Assembly: GCA_037043455.1 (NCBI GenBank)
Contig: JAWPHD010003267.1
Span: 124,001 to 188,000, forward strand
Length of the DNA: 64,000 nucleotides
From: Cyrtodaria siliqua
Taxonomy: Eukaryota > Mollusca > Bivalvia > Adapedonta > Hiatellidae
Direction: 5' to 3'
Below the pieces are notes generated by a model. It saw nothing but the letters and a program-made list of their open reading frames with translations. It ran no database searches and had not been told where the DNA came from. The position numbers and the translations under genes were made by a program. This document shows positions 14,030 through 27,200 of the stretch, piece after piece. Numbering within the stretch: position 1 is the stretch's first letter; each line of letters starts with the position of its first letter.

Positions 14030-15020
14030 AGTTATGGGCCTTTTTCAGATACAAACTCAAGCTGAAGATGTGTAAAAAGTTTCATGTGACCTACATGTAA
14101 TACTTTAAAAGTTATTAAGAGCCACAACTACCAGGTCAAAAACTATTTACAAAGGGAAATAATTCAATCAGTATGAATAAGAGTGTTACGGGCATTTATC
14201 AGATGTATACTAAATTTAAGTTATTAGCCATAATCAGTTGTCAGGTAAAAGTTATCGGACAGACGGACGGACTATCGACACAACTACGGGCGCATAAAAA
14301 GACGCATAACTTTGTCAAAATACGTTGCAGAGTTATTCTACTGATGCTTGGCAGATCGAATATGTGTATGAAGTTCATTGAAATCTGTCCAGTAGTTGCT
14401 ACGAAAATATTGAAAAAGGTTAACGAACTCAAATTGACTTAGCATAATAAGAGCTCACCTAGCGGCGAATATACTCCAGTTGTTTCACTGTTGTAGACAG
14501 TAATACTTTGAAAGTTATTATCTACAATCACTTGTAAAAGACAAGGTTATGTACCAGGTTAAACATTTTTCAAAGGTAAATCGTTCAAAACGTATGAATC
14601 TGAGCAAGGCTCGAGGTTAAGGACTGTCCACCTGACCGGGGCAGGTAAAACTTGGCTCCGGGTAGTTAAAGTCTCAAAGGCTCAATCCCGTCGGGCAACT
14701 TCAAAACTTGAGGGACAAGGACCATAAAACTGGCAAGGGCAAGTAAATTTCAGAGTTAACTGGCCGCATGGAAGACGTATAAAGTTTCATTGTTATAAAT
14801 CTTATAATTTGAAAGTTAAACTCCAGATTAAACCTTTTATAAAGGGAAATTATTAAAAAATATAAATCAGAGAGTTATGTGCCTTTAATAGATGCATTAG
14901 TTGGATACTGCTAAAGTTTCATTGTTGTACATCTAATACTTTAAAAGTTATTAGCCGCGATCACTTGTACGGTCAAGTTTGAGGTTGAACCTTTTTTCAA
15001 GGGGAAATAATTAAACAAAC
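14030..15020 (+). repeat. Degenerate tandem repeats
   Basis: 'aaagggaaataattcaa', 'tcagagagttatg' and 'tactttaaaagttatta' recur near 14110-14190, 14500-14600, 14840-14960 and 15000. No coding signal. Confidence 0.7.
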
Positions 15021-15689
15021 ATGAACAGGGCCGACCCTAAAACTATTTATGCCAAAATGACTTTTTTTTCTTCAATTTGTTTCGTACAATGATTTATCAT
15101 GAAAGTGAAACATAACACGATTCTACATTTTCTGTAATCCACTGTCAGAGCACACTGAGTGGAAGGCTCCGCGAAAACCATCGGTCCGTCGGACATGACA
15201 GGCACATTTTTTAAATGTCTGGTAGAAAATTTCTGTGAGTCGGTCCAAGTGTCGGCCATTTAAAGACTAAAATCCCAGGGATCACTCTAAGGCTGTGATT
15301 CCGCGATATTCTCACATTAAAATCTCAAAAATCGCATGAAAAAAAGACAAATGGAACAAACTGTCGCATCGAAGTCGAAATCCATTTTCACCATGTCTGT
15401 TCGTAATAAAAATATATTTGTTTATATTTCATTTAAAATCTCATGTACATTTGTTCCGATCCATTTATTCGCGATTAAATCATATAAAAGGAGAAAATAT
15501 CAAATTATTCAAAAATCACATGAAAAAATTCAAAACGAGATTGTTATGTCGGGATTGTTATGTCGGTAAACTTCCAGTTCGTTTTGGCTTCGGGACATTG
15601 GTGATCCCTGAAATACTAACAGAAAATCACATTTTATCGCTTGTAATTTTCTATCGTTTTTGTGCTTTCTGCAACAGGTGTCTGTCTGT

Positions 15690-17350
15690 ACATCACATAC
15701 TTTGTCCGGACTAGTTCTCCTGAACCCCTGGCCGGATTTCAATCAAACTTTGCAGGGATGATCAGTACTACACCTAGTTGTGCGTATCGTTGTTTTGTCT
15801 TGGTTGAGTGATTTTTGGAGGAGTTACTGCCATTTAAAGGTTTTAATACACAAACTTTGTCCGAAACTAGTTCTCCTTAAGGACACATTTCCCAATGCTA
15901 CTTGGTCATTGAAAAAGCATGGGAAGCTTGAATATTTACAGCCAGCACGTTTCATGGCTGATCAACTCAGGTATATAAATTGAGGCCTACTCTTAGTTGT
16001 TTTATTTGTATAGCATTGCTATATTGAGGGTAAGAATAGCTTAACAACACTTTGTAATTTACTTTAATGAAAACATATATGTTCATAATTTAGCTTTAGA
16101 ATACAAAACCAAAACTTATCTGGTATTTCTTTGTTTTTAGACCAAATGTTGGAGCACAGCACAATAAATATACAACATTATTTACTGTGTTATTATGTGT
16201 ACTGTACTGGTCACAAATGCTTTATTGGGTGGGCCTCATAATCTGAAGAAAAATTTAAAATCACACTTTGCTCATGACATTGTGTGGCTAACAGTGATTT
16301 ACAGTTACCTATAGAAATTCTCTCCCCGCCAAATACAATAGGCTCGAAATATGTCCTTAACCCCTGGCCGGATTTCAACGAAACTTTGCAGGGATGATAA
16401 GTACCAAGCCCAGTTATGCATATGATTGCCGTGTTCTGATTGAATGTTTTTTTGGCAGAGTTATGGCACTTTAAACGTTTTAGTACACAGACTCTGTCTG
16501 GACTAGTTCTCCTTAACCCCTTGTCAGATTTCAACGAAACTTTGCAGAGATAATCAGTACAAGCCTAGGTGTGCATATCATTGCCGTATTTCAGTTGAAT
16601 GATTTAAGGCACTTTAAAGGTTTTAATACACGAACCTTGTCATGACTAGTTCTCGTGAACTCCTGTCCAGATTTCAACAAAACTGGGCAATGATGATCAG
16701 TGAGTACCATGTCTTATTGCGGTCTTCGTCGTGTTCAGGTTGAATGATTTTTGGCAGAGTTAACGCCTTTTTAGGTTTCATACACACTTTCCCCCAACTA
16801 GTTCTCCTGAACCGCTGGGCGGTGGCACAGTCGGTAGCGCGGCGGATTTGGAACCGGAGGCCCCGGGTTCAATCGTCCGTGGTGCCACTGAGTTTCGTCG
16901 CTGTGTTCTTGGGCAAGACACTTTCCCTTAGCCTCGTCCGTCGGATGGAGATGTAAACCGTGCGGTCCCGTGTATCGGTCTATCCTCCGAGCACGTTAAA
17001 GAACCATATGAATCTATTCGATAATAAGAGTAGGGCACGGTTCCCGGATTCCTATGTATCCTTCCCCTCTCTCCGGGGCGTCTCTATATAACCTATACTG
17101 TGTTGATGAACCGTTAAACAACATTCAATTCAACGAAACTTTGTGCATATTGTCGCCGTCTTCTGGTTGAATGAGTTTTGGCAGAGTTATGGCTCTTTAA
17201 AGGTTTTAATACATAAACTGTGTACGGACTAGCTCTCCCGATCTCCTGGCCATATTTCAACGAAACATGGCAAGGATAATCTGTACCAAGACTAGTGCAC
17301 ATCTTCGCCGTGTTCAAATAATTTTTAGCGGAGTTATGGCCCTTTATGGC
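15690..17350 (+). repeat. ~160-bp tandem repeats, six to seven units, interrupted
   Basis: 'ctagttctcctgaacccctg' and 'atttcaacgaaactttgcag' recur near 15710, 16350, 16505, 16650, 16800 and 17225. Interrupted by 15890-16340 and by a family B SINE. Confidence 0.85.
16813..17134 (+). mobile_element. SINE family B, full copy
   Basis: GC-rich tRNA-like head ('ggtggcacagtcggtagcgc', box B 'gggttcaatcg'), central 'cttgggcaagacacttt' resembling a V-SINE-type core from memory, and an (attca)n tail. It interrupts the ~160-bp tandem repeats of 15690-17350. Confidence 0.82.
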
Positions 17351-19872
17351 AGGAGGAATGGGGCCGAATTAAAAAACAACGTGAATCGAGGGCCCTGTCC
17401 GCTGAATAAGTAAAAATGCAGAGACATATTTGAATCTGATGCCATGATGGGGGTTTATGTGTAATCATAATAGACTTCTGGTATTAAAATAGCAAGGATC
17501 CTTGTTACTATTAATAGGCTTGTACATGTTGTAAATGATGAATAAAAAATACAAACGTTCCGAACGCTAGCATGATACAAATATAGTGTGATAAAAGACA
17601 AGATTATGTTATTTTTTCTGTTTTGGCAAGCATCACCCTTACCAAATAAGACGGTTTGCTGCAAGGTTGCTGCAAGTTTGCTGCAAGGTTGCAGCGAACT
17701 ATTTTGCTCGCCAGAACAATTCTTAATTGTTCGCCAATGTTCGCCACTAGCGGTGATGTTCCCGCAAACACCATGGTAATCTTTGGCGAATTTGCCGCTA
17801 ACTCGCAAAAATGTTAAACATTCGCCAGAAACATTTATTTATTTGGGACGTTCGCCATAGCATCACCACAAACTTACTTGCAGTTTTTTTGTTCGCCACA
17901 ACATTGCGACAAACTTTACCATTCCGATTTACTATTTTATTGCACGCCGTAACATTTCCACAAACTTTTAAATTCAGATTTGCCATTTCTTTATTCGCCA
18001 TAAAACTTTTCCTTTCTGATCTGCTTTATCTCCGTTCGCCAAAACTTCATCACAAAACTTAAACTTTATACAGATTTTTGTTATTTCTTCTATGTTACTT
18101 ACATGTATTACTCCAGTAAAATGCACTATGTCAAAGGACCACTTGAACAAGTTATTTTGCTAAGTATAAAACTTTTAGTGGAACCTTATTTTGTCAGTCG
18201 GTAGCCCGGCAGATTTGTAACCGGAGGCCCCGGGTTCAATCCTCCGTGGTGCCACTGAGTTTCGTCGCTGTGTTCTTGGGCAAGACACTTTCCCTTAGCC
18301 TCGTCCGTCGGATGGGGTCGTAAACCGGGCGGTCCCGTGTATCGGTCTATCCTCCGAACACGTTGAAGAATCATAGGAATCTATTCGATATAAGAGTAGG
18401 GCACGGTTCCCGGATTCCTATGTATCCTTCCCCTCTCTCTGGGGCGGCTGTAAATTACCTATACTGTGTTGATGAGCTGTTAAACAACATTCAATTCAAT
18501 TCAATTATTTTTTCAGAAAAAGCCAAAATATGTATTATTGTGTTGCAAGAACATTTTTAAGGGAGAATTGACCTATTCGAATATTTAAGAGTATGCATAT
18601 GAACTATATATATTTGTAAATTTGAAGATATTTGCGACTTGAATCTGAAGTTTGTTTTGTCCTCGTGAGAACAAGATTTTAATAATAACGTCTCAAATAT
18701 GGCTATGTTTGATGTTTTTCATAAAAGTCGCGTTGCACTCAATTGTCAACTTTTTTAGCATCACAGAGTGTTAGTTTAGTCACATACAATTATATTTTAT
18801 ATCACACTGTTAGTCTTGACGAGACCTTTCTTCTTATATATATAAATTGTATCATTTAAATTAGGCTGTAAACTATTATTTATAGAATTTCCTATACCTT
18901 TCGCTGCTTTTTTACCAAGGAATTTTAAGAAAAAACAATGTTAATGCCATTTATCTTTTATATGGCTCGATAAAAATCTGCACAATTTTAGTATTTTTTA
19001 GAGAATTTAATTTCCTATCGGAATTTAAAATAAAATTTGCTGGTCATCAGAATATTTGTTTCAGTATACTTCCTTTATTGACCCCAAACCCCTTTGAAAA
19101 AAAAACCCGTCTCTGTTGACGTCGTGTCATTAACATAACGACGTCGACGGTATTTACATTAAAGGTATATTGTACATGTTGGTGATATATCAATAATTAT
19201 TTTTAAATAATCAGCTGTCCATAGTATAATAGTGATAGTAACCTGCTAGACGGAATGTACATGCTATTCAACATAAATTGTTGGTGGGATGGTAGGGTGT
19301 TCCTACATTTAGCTTCGCATGATGTGAATCTCAGCACATTATAGTACACATATCGTAATAAGCTTCTCGAAACGAAGCCCCACGTATCTTCAGACAATTT
19401 CAAATTTTACAACATTATGATAAATAGTTTGGTAACATAGCGAAATGATGTTGAAAAAACCAAAATAACGTCGAGATCAGCGAGGTACCAAGCTAAGTGT
19501 CCCTCGTGAAGACATATTTTTGCATATTTATATGTTAAAGAAACTAACCGCCAAATAATGGCAAAATTACCCTGCACAACCGTTTATCAAAACTCTATCC
19601 AGGTATTCAGGTCATATAATAATGTATTTGTACTAATTAAAAGTATAGGTTTATTCACAGGTTCTTACAATAATTGTGTTTGAGTTTGTAGATATCAACA
19701 CGTAGTTTGTAGTCAGACATATGATGGTTTGTAGATGTGGAAACCCATATTTGATTTTACCTATACAGTGGAATATTGGCTTTTTTCAGCTGGACTACTG
19801 TTGTTAAGGCCGTGTTAAATTCAGTGGTTCTATTCTTTACCTAAATGTACTGTTTGTGGTGATATTGGTACC
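17351..19872. other. No gene; 'ttcgcc' motif cluster and one SINE
   Basis: 17640-18050 repeats 'ttcgcca' and 'ttgctgcaag' irregularly. 18511-19872 shows nothing I can name. Confidence 0.55.
18192..18510 (+). mobile_element. SINE family B, 5'-truncated copy
   Basis: Matches 16813-17134 from 'cagtcggtag' through 'cttgggcaagacacttt' to a longer 'attcaattcaattcaatt' tail. Confidence 0.82.
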
Positions 19873-19972
19873 CGGTGGCCCAGTTAGCTCAGTTGGTTTA
19901 GCACTCATCCTGTAAACGAGGGTTCCAGGGTTCGAGTCCCATACCGGCCGCACTTTTTCCCTTTGGTTTACT
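19873..19972 (+). mobile_element. tRNA-like SINE head, family C, first copy
   Basis: 'cggtggcccagttagctcag' (box A-like) and 'gggttcgagtcccataccgg' (box B). The anticodon stem is mismatched and a second copy lies 226 bp on, so it is read as a SINE rather than a tRNA gene. Confidence 0.65.
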
Positions 19973-20098
19973 TCACTGACGACGAGGATAACCCGGTGAA
20001 CTGATTTTGGGTAGCGGCACCGGGGTTCTGCATAGACCGAATGAGCTGGAATAGCTCTTAAAAGTTAAACGGGGAAGTAGTGTGGTAATATGAGGTAT

Positions 20099-20206
20099 CC
20101 GGTGGCCCAGTTAGGTCAGTTGGTAGAGTACTTGCCCTGTAAGCGAGGGGTCCCGGGTTCTAGTCCCGTACCGGCCGCATTATTTCCCCTCGGTTTACTT
20201 CATACT
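20099..20206 (+). mobile_element. tRNA-like SINE head, family C, second copy
   Basis: 'ccggtggcccagttaggtca', box B 'gggttctagtccc', followed by 'cctcggtttacttca' as in the first copy. Confidence 0.65.
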
Positions 20207-20219
20207 GCAAGGTTACGGA

Positions 20220-23200
20220 TCGTATACTTTGACAAGGATATCACAACCTGACTTCTAGGGTGATGTGATTTACAAACTTTGTTAAGCCATGATCACATTC
20301 AAACAATCGTTATCAAACTTATTAGCAAATGTCTCAAACGAGGTTATGGCCTTATCTTCCAACGCACTGCATGTTTCGTGGAGGACCCATTTACAGTTAG
20401 CGGCTAAGCTATCCTCCTCTCAGATTGTAAAATGACCCGACAGATTGTGGACATGACGTCTACCTAAATCATGAAAGGGGTGGTAGCGTGTAATGTATGT
20501 CTTCAGTATCCTCTCTGATTGTACAATGACACGACAGATTGTGGACATGACGTCTGTCTAAATCATGTAATGGGTGGTAGCGTGTAACTTATGTCTTCAG
20601 TATCCTCTCTGATTGTACAATGACCCGACAGATTGTGGACATGACGTCTGTCTAAATCATGTAATGGGTGGTAGCGTGTAACTTATGTCTTCAGTATCCT
20701 CTCTGATTGTACAATGACCCGACAGATTGTGGACATGACGTCTACCTAAATCCTGTGAGGGGTGGTAGCGTCCTATGTCTTCAGTATTGTCGTGTCTTCT
20801 CCTTTTATGTCTAATCTGCGTTTATTTCTAAAAATAAAAGTACAACAAGTTCATGCATGTTGTGCTTTCAAATATTAAAATTACGTCACTATTTCAATTT
20901 TAACTTCAGTCATAGAAAACATGTGTTATGAACACACATTGCTGACACTAAACGTATATTTATATAATTTAGTGCTCCTCCTCATTCCTAACACATTTGC
21001 AACTGCTAGTTTGTTACTCCGCCGCTATGCAATTACTCGTATGCTCAGCGTGATTAGTCATAAATAGGCAAGATTATATAACGGGTCATTTAATATAGTA
21101 TATTCAAAAACATTCACCTTAGAGACATAGTGCGGAGTGTTAACATTGTTTTTCACGTACGTTATACATTTAAATTATGAATTATAGCAGGAGAGATATA
21201 AATGCCATTATAAACTGGTAAACAATTATTACTCACTTTTGTACCTAACCAACATTCCTAATTATTCACATTTGTGTCTAATTTTCTTAGTTTAAATAAT
21301 TATTATATATTTTAAAAGTAGTATGTGATAAATATTTTGTTTTGACCAATATTTTATTTTGTAAAATATTTAGTTTTTGTTTAATTTGATACTTCTTTAG
21401 AGGGTTGTCCTTTTGCATGGAAACATGATCTGCTGATAAAACACATAATGCAAATCGAAGTCCGTTCTAAGATATAACCTTCTCGAGATTGGTCGGAAAT
21501 AATATTTAAAATATCTAAATTGTTGACCCATTTATTGCAGATGTTCCATCTAGAAAATCTATAACATAAAACAGAACATCATAAATTACCTCCCTTTAAA
21601 TTGAATATAGTTTAACATTCATGTAACGTTAACGCTAGTAAAACAGGATGTCAAAAAAATTTCAATTGGCATGTTTTAGATTTAGGAATATTGAAGCTGC
21701 ACTAATGCAAAGTACTTAACAAAATTCGTAAGTACCCAGTTGTATAAGTGCTATAATTTTTCTCTAAGAAAACAAATCGATTTTAAAGTTTTAAAATCTG
21801 GTCATGCAGTCAAAGCCGACGATTTAAACTCGTTATATTTCTTTTCAACCATATCTTCAATCAAGCATGAAATACACACAACACTGAGAATATTAGTGAC
21901 ATATTCTTAGGTGGATACATTGGAATTTTGACTAGTATATACTAATATTTCACACTTGAGCTAATGTTTGGAAATTGGTGGACTTTTGCAGATATGTCCG
22001 AGACTTGTTGCAGAAGGAAATCGTAAGTATAGCCCATATCTCCTAAAATCTCCGTACACTGTTCGGAAATTCAGTCACATGGCGCAAGGTCAAATGACTT
22101 CAAAAACTAATCATATTCTGGTAGTCACAGAAGTATCAGCACTCAGAATTAACCAGTTTCAATGTTTACGATTACAAATCAAGAATATTCATTTTCATTA
22201 ATAACTAATGCATCGATTTAAACAAGTCTGTATTAATATGATATCGAAAACTATCAGTATTTCGTTTGGTTAATTGTGTCAATCTGGCTTTGAGCAACTC
22301 AAATAAGTTTTGACATTCCACGGACCACGCAAAGTGTTGGCCTTTTTCTGTTACTTGGTGAAGGGGCTTTGCTGTGGAGTCATAAGAAGGAACGTAGTTC
22401 GGTAACTGTTATTGGCTCCTACCACTCTTGTACAGCTTGTACGTTGACGGATCTGTTTGAATGCCATCTTCTGAGACCACATAATCAAGAAATTCAACCT
22501 TTCTTGCAAACAAGCTCCCGAAGTTTCCCTAGGATCTGACCATTGCGAAGTCGAAGACAAAAGTTATTAGAATATCAGCAGTTTCTTGTTTATATACGCA
22601 ACAAACAATCGTAAGTTATCTCGAGATTTGATATTTTCCCCCTGCTAGCATTGTTACTAGCGAAAGCGAAGCTGTGAACCAGTCATACTTCAACCATATC
22701 TACGTTCGACGCGAAAATAAAAGTATAAAATATAAAAATGAGAAAATGTTCACTATGTTTTCCTCTTTAATTGTTCGATGACCGGACAGGATGTGGACCC
22801 TATGATGAGGTTTACCTAAAGCCCAAAAGGACGGTGACGTTTGATTTTTTTCCGCAATCTTGTCTTGTCGTGCTCTCAATGGTTTATTCTCGTGTTGCTC
22901 TGGCTTCTGCCATGTCACAGTGTACCTTCTTTTTGGCTTTCTATGCTATTGTTTTTTCTATTTTAATATACTCTAGCATATTTGTGTTTTACTTCTATTG
23001 CCTATTAATGCTGCCTTGTTGGTTAGAGAATAGTTCATGGCGGGGATTACTTTATTTACACTGTCCCGTTTTATTGGGATGACAGTATGGTAAGTGTAGA
23101 GGTTTGGTGGACTCTAGAACCTGGTTTATACCCCAGCGGCCTTTTTTGCCACTGGCCGTTCCAAGGCGGAGCCCAATTTCTAACCCGTTTTTCTGTTTGT

Positions 23201-23310
23201 GACATAAAATGCCTTTATTCCTTATTAACATTGCCATTCATGTATATCGTTATGTGTGTTTTGGGGTTTACTGTGTTCTGTGAAAGCTACATTTCCTGTT
23301 CGACTTTTAT
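20220..23310 (-). repeat. R1, copy 3, split by ~2 kb
   Basis: Inverted copy: 20220-20400 matches the R1 end and 22758-23310 matches the rest ('gatgaccggacaggatgtgg', 'tcccgttttattggga'). Between them are a 94-bp tandem array (20409-20788) made from the R1 segment at the split, then 20789-22757, in which I see no recognisable feature. Confidence 0.72.
20409..20788 (+). repeat. 94-bp tandem array, four units
   Basis: Units start near 20409, 20507, 20601 and 20695 with 'tatcctctctgattgtacaa', and contain 'gacagattgtggacatgacg'. Homologous to 22758-22815. Confidence 0.93.
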
Positions 23311-23976
23311 ACTTATTTTTATTGAACAACATCAGCATAGAATAAAACAATACTGACTTAAATCCATCACAATACAAATATGTGTGTCGTAGAGCGGTGG
23401 AAGAGCACATGACTAAATTAATTTTTTTCGGACACAGGCATATATTGGCTGGGTTAGCACATATATAGTTTGACAATATATTGTGATGGGGAAACAAAAT
23501 ACTATAACCACTCCATTGTCAGAAATTGGGCTCATGTACACCTCTACCCCGCCCCACCTCCCTAGCCCCTTTCCCTAAGCATGTCTTAAACCTTTGTTAT
23601 GTACCTGTTTGCCATTTACTTCGTCCATTAGATTACCTGGTTCGGTTACGTACGCGGAGAAAGGCTATAATACGTGGGACAAAATCACCGGCGAATGCGT
23701 CTAGATTCCAATGTCAAGCACGCTATTACTAGAAAATTGCTTCTGTCATATTAGAGCTACGCCTTTTTTTAGAACACGTGTGTTGTTTGTGTGTTGGCCT
23801 TTGACCGACAAAGCATTAACACTTTTTTTTAGCATAATCCTTCTGATTTCGCACTTTGCTTATTTCATTGTAGAAGAAATGATGAAATACTACAAAAATT
23901 TGGGAACAAGTGAATTAAATTGATAATCCTAGAACGAAGCTCAGTACTGACGCGTAGGCCCTCAACAGAAACAACT

Positions 23977-24268
23977 ATGTCCTGGACAGGTACCAATGAA
24001 AATGGAGGAACTACTTCCGATGGGTCAATTTTCATCGATTCACTCTGTATAAATGATATAGAGAAAGGTCACATATATGAACCATGTGCGGAACCACTTT
24101 CCAGCCCTAGGAAATCTGACACAGACTGCCAAAATAAAACCGATGAAGGTGACGAGAAGAGAGGCACATGGGCAGGGGAGTTTGACTTTATTCTGGCATG
24201 TGTTGGCTGTGCTGTTGGTCTTGGCAATATATGGAGATTCCCATACCTGTGTTATAAAAACGGAGGAG
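23977..24268 (+). CDS. slc6a1-like: SLC6 exon 1 (res 1-97 + 1 nt): N-terminus and TM1
   Basis: Encodes a hydrophilic cytosolic N-terminus of about 65 residues with no signal peptide, then '[15 protein letters not shown]' and the TM1 unwound region. Donor is gtgaga at 24269. The frame is open back to 23914 but holds no earlier ATG. The Cys at residue 78 replaces the family's aromatic residue at this substrate-site position. A non-coding 5' exon may exist upstream and was not found. Confidence 0.93.
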
Positions 24269-27200
24269 GTGAGAATTAAATATGTTTTTTAATCTGCATC
24301 TTTTCCAGAAAAGGAAAATGTATTATATAAAAACTAAGTGCGCGGCTAACATGTCAATCGAAATTATTCCGCAAGACGTGAATTTTGATTAACATTTGAT
24401 AAAAGAACACTTATAACATTTATAACTTGCATTTCATTTATTTCATTAAAATCCTTATTTATTATTAATCTTAAGTTTATTATAACGATCGACCAAATTT
24501 CGGGCTCGGGTCGGGCTCGGGTATGATAAAGCCAATAGGCTCGAGCCCGATATTAGGACGATCGGTACCACCAAAGGTGGCAAGATACTGGTAATGCCCC
24601 TAGATACTACCTGATATACTTCTATATTAGCAGCTTATGTCATTAAAACAGCCAACAGCAACTCCTTTTATAAACAGACAATCAAAGCAATCGTTAACAC
24701 TTGGCCAGTCCCGTCATTCTTCAGGACCTCGCCTCGTGTGTATATCGAGCTTCGATTATGTTAAATATCTTGACATTTTTTTAGCCGAAAGGCAACGGCA
24801 CATAATATGAAGCATTGCTGCTAAGCTGTTTCTATATAAACAATATAGCCTTCAACCGCCTTACGTGTTGACGTATGATTTGCGTTGCATGCTTGTTATT
24901 TACAATACTGATGAGGGTTTTATCACTGCTTCATTTAAATAAACTATAGATGAGCAATCGGTAAATGGCATTGCAAACTTTTGAAGAGAACTTCGATTTT
25001 GAAAGCAAATATTAGTTTTGGCGGGAATCTGACGCGCGTCACGCTAGTATGACATAACCAACATGGCGACCTTCGATATACATTCGAGTAATGCTGCGAT
25101 GCAGAATGACGAAGAATAATTAAAAACTCAAGTTATATGCAAGCATGTTTAAAGTCAAAATGATACTGGATTAACAAATCGAGATGCTTATTATTTTAAT
25201 GTTTGATTACATTATGGCGGCCGTCAAAAGTCGCCCCGACTATAAATCAGTAATGCTATTATTTACTGGTCCTTTGGGATCATCAAGCCCAATTTTTGTG
25301 ACTTTAAAGTAGCATATCAGTTAAGCCGGTGCTAGGAGGCGTGATAGGTGTGGCACTTTACATTACTTCTCATTAACAGATTCAATAAAAGCGAGTCTGC
25401 TTCTTTTATCTCTTGTTTGTTGCTTCCAAGGGATCCCCTTTTCAGTATTTATTGATATAATTACCTTTAATACAGAAGTGAGGTAGATATAGCCCTATAT
25501 GTTGGGCCGTTTGCTGTGTATAAAAATGTTGTTGATGGTGAGCGAACAACGGCCACAGTCCCATAATTAAAAGTGGATTGAGGTTCGACGTCATTATTGT
25601 AGACATATTAGACAGGCAGACGGACGGACGGACGGACGGACTGATTTAAGACAGACAGACAGACAGACAGACAGAGATATGCAGCTCAAGACCTTAGTCA
25701 CTGAGTTGTGATCTGTCAATGAACATTGAAAATTGAAGTTCAGGCTATGTGCTGACGACATGTACATATGTATACAAGTCTGGCCACCTGTCAAATATTC
25801 TCTCATTCATTATGATTATATCTAATATGGTTTATTTAAATACTCAAAGTTGATTTGTTATTGGGGTGGTCTGAAAAAAGCTATATAAACCTCTGACGTC
25901 ATGTACGCCAACCGTTAAGACGTCATTTTAAACGCCAAAAAACACGTTAACCGTTGAGACGTCATTTTAAACGTTAGATACAAAACAACAAAGCAATCTA
26001 TTTTAAGCTACGTTCCAACCAAACATTTGAATAGGATGAAGCTGTATATTCTTCTCATTTGATGTAGGCATAAAATGTAAGTTTTGAGAATGTGTTTGTA
26101 TTTTGTGCAATCTCTCTACAAAATGTGTTCTCATGATTCATAAAACTCCATCATATTTATTAAGAAATAGAACATGGTTTACTGTGAATTATCGTTTAAT
26201 ATATCACGGTTTGAAGTTCAATTGTAAACAATAATTTCACTCGCCCTTCGACAATAATTTCACGAGCCCGAAGGGCGAGTGAAATTATTGTTTACAACTG
26301 AACGACAAACCGGGATATATTATAGATAATTCACCGTAAACCATGTTCTATTTCTATTCTAATACCCCTAAAATGTGAAAATAACGCACACATCTGAAAT
26401 CTTTCGCACTGCTTTGCTTGCTCTCCTAACGTTGCATACGTTACAATGCACAATGCGCAATGCTTATTCTCCTAAAGTTGCAAAAATTACAGTGATATAT
26501 CGTTCAATATAACGAGATATTTTAAACTAGGTTGTATAGTGCGGGTGTATTAGAATTAAGAAATAAAATATTTCCCGCGAGTTTACATTGTCCGAGATCC
26601 AAACCTGGTGTTTGGGACTTGAAACACACCGCGAGTTTATATTGTCCGAGATCACAACCTGGTGTTTGGGACTTGAAACACACCGCGAGTTTATATTGTC
26701 CGAGATTACAACCTGGTGTTTGGGACTTGAAACACATCGACACCGCTCCCCATGTATTGTTCAGGGACAATATAAACCCGCTGGGAATATTTTATTTCTT
26801 AAACACAAATACTAGACAAAAATCATGGTTGTACAATAACCACATTTTGACTGAAACTATACTAGGTAATATTGGGGCAAATCTCACAGGGGGATGAGAC
26901 GAAGGATGAAGTTTCCCATCCGACAAGCGACCCCACGCGAGGCTGAGGTCTGCAACTGTTGAAAATGAATATGATTGTTGATGGTAATGTGAAACAATAC
27001 ATCTGTTTGAATTAACCAAACAATATCTGTTGTTAGTTGTCACTATATATGTATTTGATATCATTACAGGTGCATTCCTTGTTCCGTATATCATTTGTAT
27101 AGTAACATGCGGCATTCCCATATTTTTACTGGAACTCGGTCTAGGGCAGTACATGAAACTTGGCAGCATTGGGGCGTGGCGGATTGTTCCAGCTTTTCAA

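Noticed and set aside
19873..20206. Two tRNA genes
   Set aside because: Box A and B are present, but anticodon stems are mismatched, the acceptor stem does not close, and both copies share the same downstream tail, as in SINEs.
22771..23356. Hydrophobic small ORFs ('LLMLPCWLENSSW') resembling those at 46970-47233
   Set aside because: The similarity is DNA-level homology of the R1 repeat; the third copy (3700-4440) has stops in the same frame.
23920..23976. Extension of exon 1 upstream of 23977
   Set aside because: The frame is open back to 23914 but offers only a TTG; the first ATG at 23977 has a suitable -3 A.
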